DNA from: Planctomycetota bacterium | Lineage (GTDB): Bacteria; Planctomycetota; Brocadiia; JAJRTI01 | Direction: 5' to 3' | Assembly: GCA_024278415.1 (NCBI GenBank) | Contig: JAJRTI010000226.1 | Span: 1-10,363, forward strand | Length of the DNA stretch: 10,363 nt | In this document: in pieces, positions 1 through 6,326 of the stretch | How the letters are laid out: each line of letters begins with the position of its first letter | How positions within the stretch are numbered: position 1 is the first letter of the stretch | Program-made: the position numbers and the translations under genes | Notes under the pieces: model-generated | What the model was told of the DNA's origin: nothing | Seen by the model: only the letters and a program-made list of their open reading frames with translations | Database searches by the model: none

Positions 1-11
1 CCGCGTTTGTG

Positions 12-143
12 CAACGCTTTCAGCGTTGGCGGCTTGTTTTCGGCATCCTTCCCAGCGCGGCGCTCGTTCGCCCGCTGGCGCGACCGAACGAGCTTGCACT
101 GGGCTATGTTGTGATGCGCCTTCGGCGCATGTGCATTCTGCAC
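12..143. repeat. Cluster of strong inverted repeats (putative interspersed structured element)
   Basis: Four stem-loops follow one another. CAACGC (12-17) pairs with GCGTTG (23-28) across a 5-nt loop. CCCAG (51-55) pairs with CTGGG (99-103), enclosing a perfect 9-bp inner stem, GCTCGTTCG (62-70) with CGAACGAGC (85-93). ATGCGCC (114-120) pairs with GGCGCAT (124-130) around a TTC loop. GTGCA (131-135) pairs with TGCAC (139-143), again around TTC. The spacing and strength are unlike ordinary intergenic DNA. From memory, repeats with a GCGCC-GAA-GGCGC hairpin (the minus-strand reading) next to a CAACATAGCCCAG block occur in many copies in Planctomycetota and Verrucomicrobiota genomes, but I could not verify this. 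A structured RNA is an alternative. Confidence 0.5.
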
Positions 144-319
144 CGGCGCACCACGGGAATGAACGCCCAGTTTACTACGTACGTTCAGGCCTGCACCCAA
201 AGGAACTTCGACATCGTTTGAAGATAGTAAAACAGGGGAGCCCATGGGGGGGGGGCTGGCGGCCTTGGCAAAGGCAGGCGCCCATGCACTTGAGGCGGCG
301 CCCCCTTTTCGCTTTCTGC

Positions 320-348
320 TTGAAAAGGTATACCGACGCCCTTACAAT
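320..348 (+). promoter_or_regulatory. Sigma70-type promoter of the TPR-ExbB-ExbD-VWA operon
   Basis: A -35 element TTGAAA (320-325) is separated by exactly 17 bp from a -10 element TACAAT (343-348). Each hexamer is one mismatch from consensus, and the spacer is optimal. Transcription should start near 355, giving a leader of about 60 nt before the ATG at 415. The stretch is locally AT-richer than its surroundings, which makes a chance match less likely. It is the only strong promoter I see before the six-gene run. Confidence 0.65.
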
Positions 349-414
349 AGCCCGGCGCTGTGACCGCGCAGGGCCAGACGAGATTACCCAGCCTTCCGAA
401 CGCAGAGGAATCCC

Positions 415-3228
415 ATGCAACTGAGGCCATTCCTGACCACTGCCCTCGCCTGCATCTTGCTGTCGGCAAGCACGACAGCAGATAGCGATGACCTGGCGTT
501 CGCCCGGGCATTGCGGGAGCGCGGCTACGACGACATGGCCGCGATGCAGCTCGAGCGCATGAAGAAGAGCCCGTACCTCGACGCGGGGGAGAAGGCGGAG
601 GCGAGCTTGGGGTTGGCCGACCTCTACGTGGCCATGTCGAAAAAGGAGGTTGTGACCACGAAGCGGGAGGCGCTGCTGGCCAAGGCCACCGACGAACTGG
701 CGGCCTTCCTCCGCAAGAACCCCAACCACAAGCAGGTCCCAGACACCCTATTCAAGCGTGCGGAGTTGCTGATCGAGCGGGGCAGCGTGCTGGCCAAGAC
801 CATCGAGATGACGCCTGACAAGAAGAAGAAGGCGGAGTTTCTCAAGAAGGCGGAAGGCTTGTATGCCGAGGCGCGGCGTGTGTCCAAGAAGGCGGCGGCC
901 GCGTACGAGGCGTTGGCGAAAACGGCGAGCAAGAAACGCCCTAACCGCAAGGAGCCCAGCCCCAAGGAGGTCGCGGAGGCCCGCGTGCTCGACTCGCTGC
1001 TCATGGACCCGGAGGTGACCTTCTTCTCGGCCGCGCTCTACAAGGGCACACCGAAGTACAACACCATCCTGGACAAGGCGCGCGGCGAGTTTGGCAAGTT
1101 CGCGTCCGAGCACAAGGGCACCGACCGCACGTTGCGCGCCTACCGCTACCAGGGCTTGTGCTATCTGCGCCAGAAAAAGTACGACGACGCGCTCAAGTGC
1201 TTCCGCCAGGTCATCCGCACCCGGCCGATCCCCGCAACCGACGAAGTGCGGCAACTGACCTATTTCAGCCAGGCCGAGTGCTACAACGCGGCCGGCCGCT
1301 ACCAAGACGCGGTCAAGACCGTCAGCGTCATGCTGGGCCGCGAGTGGCCGGACTTGCTGGCGGACAAGCATCCCGTGGCCTTGGCGGCGCGGCTCGAACA
1401 AGCCAAAGCCCTGATCGAGATGGCCAAGCGATCCCAGAAGGAAGCGGCCAAGTTCACCAAACAAAAGAAGGCGGACGAGGCCAAGAAGGCCAAGGCCGTC
1501 GCGGACCGGCGCTTCAAGGGCGCGCTCGACAACGCCCGGCAGGTCGCGGCCGCGGGCGGCGTGTGGGGCAACACCGCGCGGGAGCTGCTGGCCAAGTGGA
1601 GCAAGCTGGCCGGCCAGAAAGTCAAACGCACGGCCGAAGAGGCGCTCACCGAGGGCGTCACCCTCTACAACGCCAACAAGTTCAAGCAGTGCATCCCCGT
1701 CTTCCAAGAGGCCGTGAAGATGGCCAAGATGCCCAAGGACAAGCCGCTCGTGGTGCAGGCGTGGATGCGCATGGCCGCGGCCTACTTCAACCTGAACCGC
1801 AAGTACGAGTCGGCTCTGTGCTTTGGCTACATCCCGCGCAAGTTCGGCGCGGGCGCGGTGAAGCCAGACGTGGCCTACTACTACGTGCAGTTGATGGCCT
1901 CGCTCTACCAAGAGAAGAGCACGAAATATTCGGGCCGACGTTACTTGAAGGCGCTCCAATTCTTTGGGCGCACGTACCCCAAGGATCCGCGCGCACCGAC
2001 CATGCAGTTCATGGCGGCCGAAATCGCTCGGGACCAGGGCGAGTTTGGAGAAGCTGCGATCGACTACGCGCTCATCCCGGCGTCGAACGAACATTACGAA
2101 CAGGCGGCCTACCTGGCCGGGGTGTGCAACTGGCTCGAATTCCTCCGCCTGTACGAGACGAACAAAGACAAGGCCATGCCGTACGCGCGGCGCGCGGAGA
2201 AGGTTCTGGCCCAGTTCCTCGCATGGGCCAAACAGTTGCCCAAGATCCAGCCGGAGCGGGTCGGCAAGGGGGCGGAGTGGGTGGCCAAGGCGAAGGTCGA
2301 TCTCGCGGAGATTTGTGTGCACCCCGCGGTCGCCAAGCCGCAAAAGGCGCTCGACGTGGTGGGCACGTACACCAAGGATTACCCCGACAAGACCGACCTG
2401 TTCCCGCGCGTGTACTACGCTCGGCTGCGCGCGGATCGGCAGTTGGGCAAGATGCCCGCGGCCGAGGCCGAGTTCGTGCGGCTGGCTAAGGCCGATCCCA
2501 AGTTCCCCCACATGAGCATGGCGGCCCGGCTCATCGGCCAGGGCTACTTCGAGGCCTGGGAGAAGGCTAAGGCGTCCAAACTTGCCAAGGCCGAGGTCGC
2601 GGCGCGGGCGAACAAGGCGGCCGGCTTCCTCCAGAAGATCGTCACCGTCAAGCCCGACCAACCGCTCAACGATTACGTGTGGATCGGCGCGAGCCTGTAC
2701 AAGTTGGACAAGTTCGCCGACTCGGCCGACGTGTTCAAGAAGGCGCTGGCCCGCTTCGAGCCGAAACTGGGTGCGGACTCGGACGAGATGGTCAGCATCC
2801 GGCGCAGCCTCGCCGAGTGCTACCTCGCACTCAAGGACTTCGGCGCCGCGCTTAAGCTCGTGCAGGAGATGGTCAAGCGCGATCCCAAGGTGGTCGACTA
2901 TCGCAAGGATCTGGCCCTCTGCTACGAGAAGAGCGGCATGCCCCGGGATGCGCTCAAGGAATGGCTGCGCGTCATCCGACTCGTCAACCAGGGCGATGCC
3001 GACTGGCACGTGGCCAAGGCGAAGGTCATCCACATGTACCTCGCTCTGAACCAACCGGACAAGGCGTTCGAGCGCCTCGTCCTTCAGTTCGAAATGTACC
3101 CCGACTGGGGCGCGGGCGTCTCGCCTGAAGCCGCCGCTCTCTACAAGAGCGCGATCGAGAAATTGCCCCCAGACAAGAAACAGCAATTCAAGGAACTCGA
3201 AGCCCGCGCCAAGGCCGATGGCGGCTGA
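415..3228 (+). CDS. Large exported TPR-repeat protein (937 aa)
   Basis: This is a predicted periplasmic or outer-membrane-associated scaffold of tetratricopeptide repeats, which normally bind other proteins. The start ATG has a Shine-Dalgarno GAGGA (405-409) five bases upstream. Residues 1-22 form a signal peptide: M-Q-L-R, a hydrophobic core, then T-T-A before D23 as the likely cleavage site. TPR-like helix pairs with the usual small/aromatic spacing (for example A-Y-x-Y-Q-G-L-C-Y-L, and A-E-C-Y-L-A-L) are visible near residues 238-305, 409-480, 530-600 and 755-900. A Lys/Ala-rich helical stretch, possibly coiled coil, lies near 342-375. It is the first gene of the operon and ends 35 bp before the next start, also a TPR gene. 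No catalytic motif is seen. The specific function is unknown; its place beside proton-channel genes suggests a structural or substrate-binding partner of that complex. Confidence 0.85.
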   Translation: MQLRPFLTTALACILLSASTTADSDDLAFARALRERGYDDMAAMQLERMKKSPYLDAGEKAEASLGLADLYVAMSKKEVVTTKREALLAKATDELAAFLRKNPNHKQVPDTLFKRAELLIERGSVLAKTIEMTPDKKKKAEFLKKAEGLYAEARRVSKKAAAAYEALAKTASKKRPNRKEPSPKEVAEARVLDSLLMDPEVTFFSAALYKGTPKYNTILDKARGEFGKFASEHKGTDRTLRAYRYQGLCYLRQKKYDDALKCFRQVIRTRPIPATDEVRQLTYFSQAECYNAAGRYQDAVKTVSVMLGREWPDLLADKHPVALAARLEQAKALIEMAKRSQKEAAKFTKQKKADEAKKAKAVADRRFKGALDNARQVAAAGGVWGNTARELLAKWSKLAGQKVKRTAEEALTEGVTLYNANKFKQCIPVFQEAVKMAKMPKDKPLVVQAWMRMAAAYFNLNRKYESALCFGYIPRKFGAGAVKPDVAYYYVQLMASLYQEKSTKYSGRRYLKALQFFGRTYPKDPRAPTMQFMAAEIARDQGEFGEAAIDYALIPASNEHYEQAAYLAGVCNWLEFLRLYETNKDKAMPYARRAEKVLAQFLAWAKQLPKIQPERVGKGAEWVAKAKVDLAEICVHPAVAKPQKALDVVGTYTKDYPDKTDLFPRVYYARLRADRQLGKMPAAEAEFVRLAKADPKFPHMSMAARLIGQGYFEAWEKAKASKLAKAEVAARANKAAGFLQKIVTVKPDQPLNDYVWIGASLYKLDKFADSADVFKKALARFEPKLGADSDEMVSIRRSLAECYLALKDFGAALKLVQEMVKRDPKVVDYRKDLALCYEKSGMPRDALKEWLRVIRLVNQGDADWHVAKAKVIHMYLALNQPDKAFERLVLQFEMYPDWGAGVSPEAAALYKSAIEKLPPDKKQQFKELEARAKADGG

Positions 3229-3248
3229 ACGCGGACCCATCGCACGTG

Positions 3249-3255
3249 AAAGGAG
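3249..3255 (+). promoter_or_regulatory. Shine-Dalgarno AAAGGAG that fixes the start of the second TPR gene
   Basis: The reading frame could open at a GTG at 3246, but AAAGGAG at 3249-3255 overlaps that codon and lies 8 nt before the ATG at 3264. Starting at 3264 also gives a clean signal peptide with a short basic N-region (M-L-S-T-R-R-R), so 3264 is preferred over 3246. Confidence 0.75.
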
Positions 3256-3263
3256 TCCCACGC

Positions 3264-4304
3264 ATGCTTTCGACGCGCAGGCGGACCGCCCTGGCCCTGG
3301 CGCTGCTGGTTGGCCTACCGGCCGCCGGTTGGGCCGCGCCCGACCAGGTCACGACTACGAGCCGCAAAGTGCTCCAAGGCAAGATCCTCGCCGATCAGTA
3401 CGACAAGCTCATCATCCAGAAGCAGCCTGGCAACGCCAAGGTCGAGCTGAAGATGGAAGAGGTGGCGAGCGTGCGCTATGGCGACAAGAGCATGAACTAT
3501 TTGAACGCGACGAACCTCATGAAGCAGGAGCGCTACGCGGAGGCGCTCCCGAAATTCGACGCGGCCATCGCCGAAGCATCCAAGATCAAATGGCTCGGGC
3601 AATACGCCCAGTTCAACAAGGCCGAGTGTCTGGCCAACCTGGCCGCGTCCGACGCCAAGCGCCGGGCCAGCGCGATCGGCGCGTACAAGGAACTCATCGC
3701 CAAGTATCCCAAGTCGCGCTTCTTGCCCAACGCGTACATTGGCCTGGCGAAGATCTACCAGGAGGCCGGCGACGTGGCCAAGATGGCGGCCGCGGTCAAG
3801 CAACTGGACCCCGGCAAGCTGGGCCAGCAGTGGGCCATGCAACGGCAGCTTTGGGACGCGCGTGTGCTCGAAGCCAAGAAGCAGTTTGCGCTGGCCGCCA
3901 AGGAATACGGCGCGCTCGCGGCCGCGGCCGAAAAGGCCAAGGACACGGACATGAACTCAGAGGCGCTTGCCAGCGAGGGCCGGTGCATGCTGCTGGCCGG
4001 CCAATACGACGCCGGCGAGAAGATCCTCTACCAGTTGGCGAAGCAGGTCGACGACGCGGCAACCAAAGCCCAGGTGTACAACGCTCTGGGCGATAGTTTT
4101 TGGAAGCGCGGCGAGGTGCACGAGGCTCTGTTCTGCTACCTGCGCGTCGCGGTGCTCTACTTTGATGTGCCCGATGAGCACCCCAAGGCGATGTATTGGG
4201 CGGCCAAGTGTTTCGCCAAGCGCGGCGACCCCCAGCGCGCGAAGGAACTCCTGGCCGAACTCAAGCGTGAATACCCCGACTCGCCCTGGTCCAAGAAGAA
4301 ATAG
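3264..4304 (+). CDS. Exported protein with small N-terminal beta domain and TPR repeats (346 aa)
   Basis: This is a predicted periplasmic TPR protein. Residues 1-24 form a signal peptide: three arginines, an A/L-rich core, and cleavage near A-G-W-A. Residues about 33-75 alternate as in a small SH3- or Sm-like barrel, with the pattern V-L-x-G-K-I, then L-I-I-Q, then V-A-S-V-R-Y-G-D. I recognise this only as a fold-like pattern, not a named family. TPR-type repeats follow to the C-terminus, for example A-x-N-L-M-K-Q-E-R-Y-A-E-A-L, Y-N-A-L-G-D-S-F-W-K-R-G, and a closing helix pair ending R-E-Y-P-D-S, which resembles the YbgF/CpoB and BamD style of repeat. CpoB (YbgF) accompanies Tol-Pal, so an analogous accessory role beside this ExbB/ExbD module is plausible but unproven. 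The next gene starts 59 bp downstream, consistent with one operon. Confidence 0.83.
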   Translation: MLSTRRRTALALALLVGLPAAGWAAPDQVTTTSRKVLQGKILADQYDKLIIQKQPGNAKVELKMEEVASVRYGDKSMNYLNATNLMKQERYAEALPKFDAAIAEASKIKWLGQYAQFNKAECLANLAASDAKRRASAIGAYKELIAKYPKSRFLPNAYIGLAKIYQEAGDVAKMAAAVKQLDPGKLGQQWAMQRQLWDARVLEAKKQFALAAKEYGALAAAAEKAKDTDMNSEALASEGRCMLLAGQYDAGEKILYQLAKQVDDAATKAQVYNALGDSFWKRGEVHEALFCYLRVAVLYFDVPDEHPKAMYWAAKCFAKRGDPQRAKELLAELKREYPDSPWSKKK

Positions 4305-4363
4305 TCCCCCCCAACGCTAGATCATCATTCACTCCGTACCCTTCACATGGAGGACGAGGTCTC

Positions 4364-5269
4364 ATGTTTAAGTTGAGAACAGGCGTGGCGTTGACCGTGT
4401 GTGCTCTGCTGGTAATGGCCATGGCCGCCACGTACGGCGCCGAGTCGAAGGCCAAGGCCAAGGCGGCTCCCGCCAAGGCACAGGCAAAGGCCAGCACGGC
4501 CGCGGCCAGCCAGGCCGGGCCGACCAAGATCACACTCAAACAGTACATCCAGTGGGCCGGCAAAGTGGGCTACGTGCTCATCGGCCTATCGGTTCTGGGC
4601 GTGGTGCTGATGCTGAAGAACCTCTTCTTCGTGCGTCGCGGCGTGCTGGCGCCCAAGAAGACCCAACAACAGCTCAACGAACTGTTCAACCAGAAACAGA
4701 TTAAGCAGGCGTTGGAGTTCTGCCAGAAGGACGGGTCCGTACTCGCGACCATCGTGGGCGCGGGCCTCTCGGAGATCCGCTCCGGGTACGACAGCATGGT
4801 TGACATCATGGACGACGTGGCCGACGAGGAGGCCATCAAGATGAACCAAGGCGTGGGCTACTTGTCGCTCATCGGCGCGGTCGCCCCCATGGTCGGCCTG
4901 CTCGGCACCGTCTTGGGCATGATCAACGCCTTCTCCAAGATCGCCACGGCCGAGGGCATGGCCAAGCCGGCCGAGCTTGCCGGCAGCATTCAACAGGCCC
5001 TCGTGACCACGTGCATGGGCCTCATCGTGGCGGTGCCGGCCATCGTGGCGTACGCGGTCTTTCGCAACCGAGCGGTGCGCCTCATGCTGGAAGTGGGCGT
5101 GGTCGCCACCGAACTCACCTCGCGCTTCAAGGCGCTCAAGGCTGTGACGGCTGCGCCCGCGGCCGCACCGAAGCCCGCCGCGCAGCCAAAGCCCCAGGAA
5201 GCGCCCAAGGCGCAGAAGCCCAAGCCCGAAGGGGCTGAAGCCGGCGACGCGGACGACAAGAAGGAGTAA
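4364..5269 (+). CDS. MotA/TolQ/ExbB-family proton channel protein (301 aa)
   Basis: This inner-membrane subunit forms a proton channel with ExbD-type partners and converts proton-motive force into movement of a periplasmic effector. Residues 1-26 look like a signal peptide. An Ala/Lys-rich linker (about 28-53) would then be periplasmic. TM1 lies at about 69-90, a cytoplasmic domain at about 91-165, TM2 at 166-189 and TM3 at 212-232. TM2 carries the family signature G-L-L-G-T-V (178-183), with T182 matching the conserved channel threonine of ExbB/TolQ. A-L-V-T-T-C (212-217) places T216 at the second conserved threonine. The final 40 residues or so are a charged Ala/Pro/Lys tail, probably cytoplasmic and disordered. 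GGAGG (4349-4353) and GAGG (4356-4359) precede the ATG. Family membership is firm; whether it is closer to ExbB or TolQ is not resolved here. Confidence 0.93.
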   Translation: MFKLRTGVALTVCALLVMAMAATYGAESKAKAKAAPAKAQAKASTAAASQAGPTKITLKQYIQWAGKVGYVLIGLSVLGVVLMLKNLFFVRRGVLAPKKTQQQLNELFNQKQIKQALEFCQKDGSVLATIVGAGLSEIRSGYDSMVDIMDDVADEEAIKMNQGVGYLSLIGAVAPMVGLLGTVLGMINAFSKIATAEGMAKPAELAGSIQQALVTTCMGLIVAVPAIVAYAVFRNRAVRLMLEVGVVATELTSRFKALKAVTAAPAAAPKPAAQPKPQEAPKAQKPKPEGAEAGDADDKKE

Positions 5270-5356
5270 CCCGGATCTCGCCGGCGGCGCCCGACCGGGA
5301 CGGCCAACCGAACGGCCGCCCTTCGGCCTGGCGCGTGAGCACTAGGAGATTGCCCC
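5270..5356 (+). promoter_or_regulatory. GC-rich hairpins between the ExbB-type and first ExbD-type genes
   Basis: This 87-bp gap is the longest inside the operon. It contains CCCGG (5270-5274) pairing with CCGGG (5295-5299), and GGCCG (5314-5318) pairing with CGGCC (5324-5328) around a 5-nt loop. A good Shine-Dalgarno AGGAG (5344-5348) lies 8 nt before the next ATG. No T-tract follows, so a full intrinsic terminator is unlikely. A partial terminator, an mRNA-stabilising structure or plain GC-rich spacer are all possible. Confidence 0.4.
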
Positions 5357-5797
5357 ATGAGCAAGCGCAACCAATCGACGGGCTCAGAGGAAGTCGATAT
5401 CGACATGACGCCCATGATCGACGTCACGTTCCTCTTGCTCATCTTCTTCGTCATCATCTCCACGCTCACCCGCATGGAGACCGCGGCCGAGGTCGAGTTG
5501 CCCGTGGCCGATCAATCGCAGACCGAGGATGCGCCCGACCCCGACCAACTCGTCATCAACATCGAGAAGGACGGCGACATCTATATCCTGGGCCAGAAAC
5601 GGACCCAGGCCGAACTCTCCAGCCTCTTGGCCAAGGAAGCCCGCAAGTCCCTGGCCAAGGACGGATTCTCCGACCAGGCCATCATCATCCGAGGCGACGA
5701 GGAGCTGGAGTACTCCAAGATCCAGTGGCTCATGAAGGAGTACTTGGCCAACCGCATTTGGAAGCTGCGCCTCGCGGCGCTCACCGAGGCCAAGTAA
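5357..5797 (+). CDS. ExbD/TolR-family biopolymer transport protein, first copy (146 aa)
   Basis: This is the second subunit of the proton channel: a short cytoplasmic N-terminus, one transmembrane helix and a periplasmic domain that contacts cell-wall or effector proteins. The N-terminus reads V-D-I-D-M-T-P-M-I-D-V, the ExbD/TolR signature. D22 at the start of the membrane helix (about 22-40) matches the single protonatable aspartate of ExbD (D25 in E. coli). The periplasmic part (about 45-146) shows the expected alternation L-V-I-N-I-x-K-D-G-D-I-Y-I and I-I-I-R-G-D. Total length is normal for the family. The start has AGGAG 8 nt upstream. It lies directly after the ExbB-type gene and 28 bp before a second, divergent ExbD-type gene, so the two probably assemble with the same channel. 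Confidence 0.93.
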   Translation: MSKRNQSTGSEEVDIDMTPMIDVTFLLLIFFVIISTLTRMETAAEVELPVADQSQTEDAPDPDQLVINIEKDGDIYILGQKRTQAELSSLLAKEARKSLAKDGFSDQAIIIRGDEELEYSKIQWLMKEYLANRIWKLRLAALTEAK

Positions 5798-5825
5798 GCC
5801 GGCCCGACGAACAGGACGCAATCCC

Positions 5826-6287
5826 ATGGCGAAGAAAGACCGATTGGCCATTGCCGCTGGCGAGAAGACCGAGTTGCAGATGACGTCCATGATCGACGTG
5901 GTGTTCCTGCTGCTCATCTTCTTCATCGCCACCATGCAGTGGAAGGTGTCGGAAGGCATGCTGCGCGCGTTCCTGCCCAAGAAACAGCAGGGCGCGGAGG
6001 CCAAGGCCTCGAACAAGCAGAAGGACGAGGAACTGGACGACCTCCAAGACATCAACATCCGCATTGAGTCCGAAGGCCGCAGCCCCAAGATCACCGTGGG
6101 CCAGGCGATCCTGCCCTCCTTTCGCCAGCTCTACGTCAAGCTCTCCCGGCTCAAGAAGAGATTCCCCGACCACCGCGTGGTCATCGACGGCGACCCCAAG
6201 GTGTACTACGGCTACGTCGTCAAGGCGCTCAACGCGTGCATCGAAGCGGGCTACAGGAACATTTCCTTCGCCGCCTCGAAGGAGTAG
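5826..6287 (+). CDS. ExbD/TolR-family biopolymer transport protein, second copy (153 aa)
   Basis: This is a second ExbD-type subunit, clearly different from the preceding one apart from the membrane segment. The signature reads L-Q-M-T-S-M-I-D-V-V-F-L-L-L-I-F-F. D24 is the conserved channel aspartate, and the usual T-P is T-S here. The transmembrane helix spans about 24-40. A Lys/Gln/Glu-rich linker (about 51-70) leads to the periplasmic domain, which holds I-N-I-R-I, V-V-I-D-G-D and the closing Y-R-N-I-S-F-A, typical of ExbD ends. A Shine-Dalgarno-like AGGA (5813-5816) lies 9 nt before the ATG. Two ExbD-type genes beside one ExbB-type gene suggest a mixed ExbD dimer, or two alternative dimers, in the channel. 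Membership is secure; the exact division of labour is unknown. Confidence 0.92.
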   Translation: MAKKDRLAIAAGEKTELQMTSMIDVVFLLLIFFIATMQWKVSEGMLRAFLPKKQQGAEAKASNKQKDEELDDLQDINIRIESEGRSPKITVGQAILPSFRQLYVKLSRLKKRFPDHRVVIDGDPKVYYGYVVKALNACIEAGYRNISFAASKE

Positions 6288-6326
6288 TGGCCGCCGGCCA
6301 GCGCTCGCACGACATCGGAGATACTC

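Larger units (their letters stand above)
1..414. other. Non-coding upstream region with structured repeat, G-tract and promoter
   Basis: I find no credible gene here. The short open frames on both strands lack a ribosome-binding site and recognisable domains, and they run through strong hairpins. Three parts can be seen. Bases 12-143 are dense in perfect inverted repeats and look like an interspersed structured element. Bases 144-310 hold a weak inverted repeat (TGAACG at 160-165 with CGTTCA at 182-187) and a run of ten G at 246-255. Bases 311-414 hold the promoter and the leader of the downstream operon. The end of the preceding gene is not in the window. Confidence 0.7.

Noticed and set aside
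277..309. GGCGCC / GGCGCC stem followed by CCCTTTT, a possible terminator of an upstream gene
   Set aside because: The stem is only 6 bp with a 14-nt loop, each arm is itself a palindrome that could arise by chance in GC-rich DNA, and the T-run is short and separated by Cs. No upstream gene is visible.
9..424. Short open frames upstream of the first TPR gene
   Set aside because: They run through strong inverted repeats and the promoter, lack ribosome-binding sites, and give Arg/Pro-rich products typical of chance frames.
415..477. Possible lipoprotein signal at C13 of the first TPR protein
   Set aside because: The preceding residues (A-L-A) do not fit a lipobox well, and the cysteine is inside the hydrophobic core, followed by more hydrophobic residues; a standard signal peptidase I site at T-T-A fits better.
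1158..2489. 443-residue open frame in another + frame inside the first TPR gene
   Set aside because: The product is an Arg/Gly/Gln-rich low-complexity translation with no SD and no domain, fully inside a well-supported gene.
748..3261. 837-residue open frame on the minus strand opposite the first TPR gene
   Set aside because: It is a codon-bias shadow: high third-position GC on the + strand removes stops on the other strand. The translation is a Leu/Gly/Arg/Val-rich composition without domains, and the + strand frame has a signal peptide, SD and TPRs.
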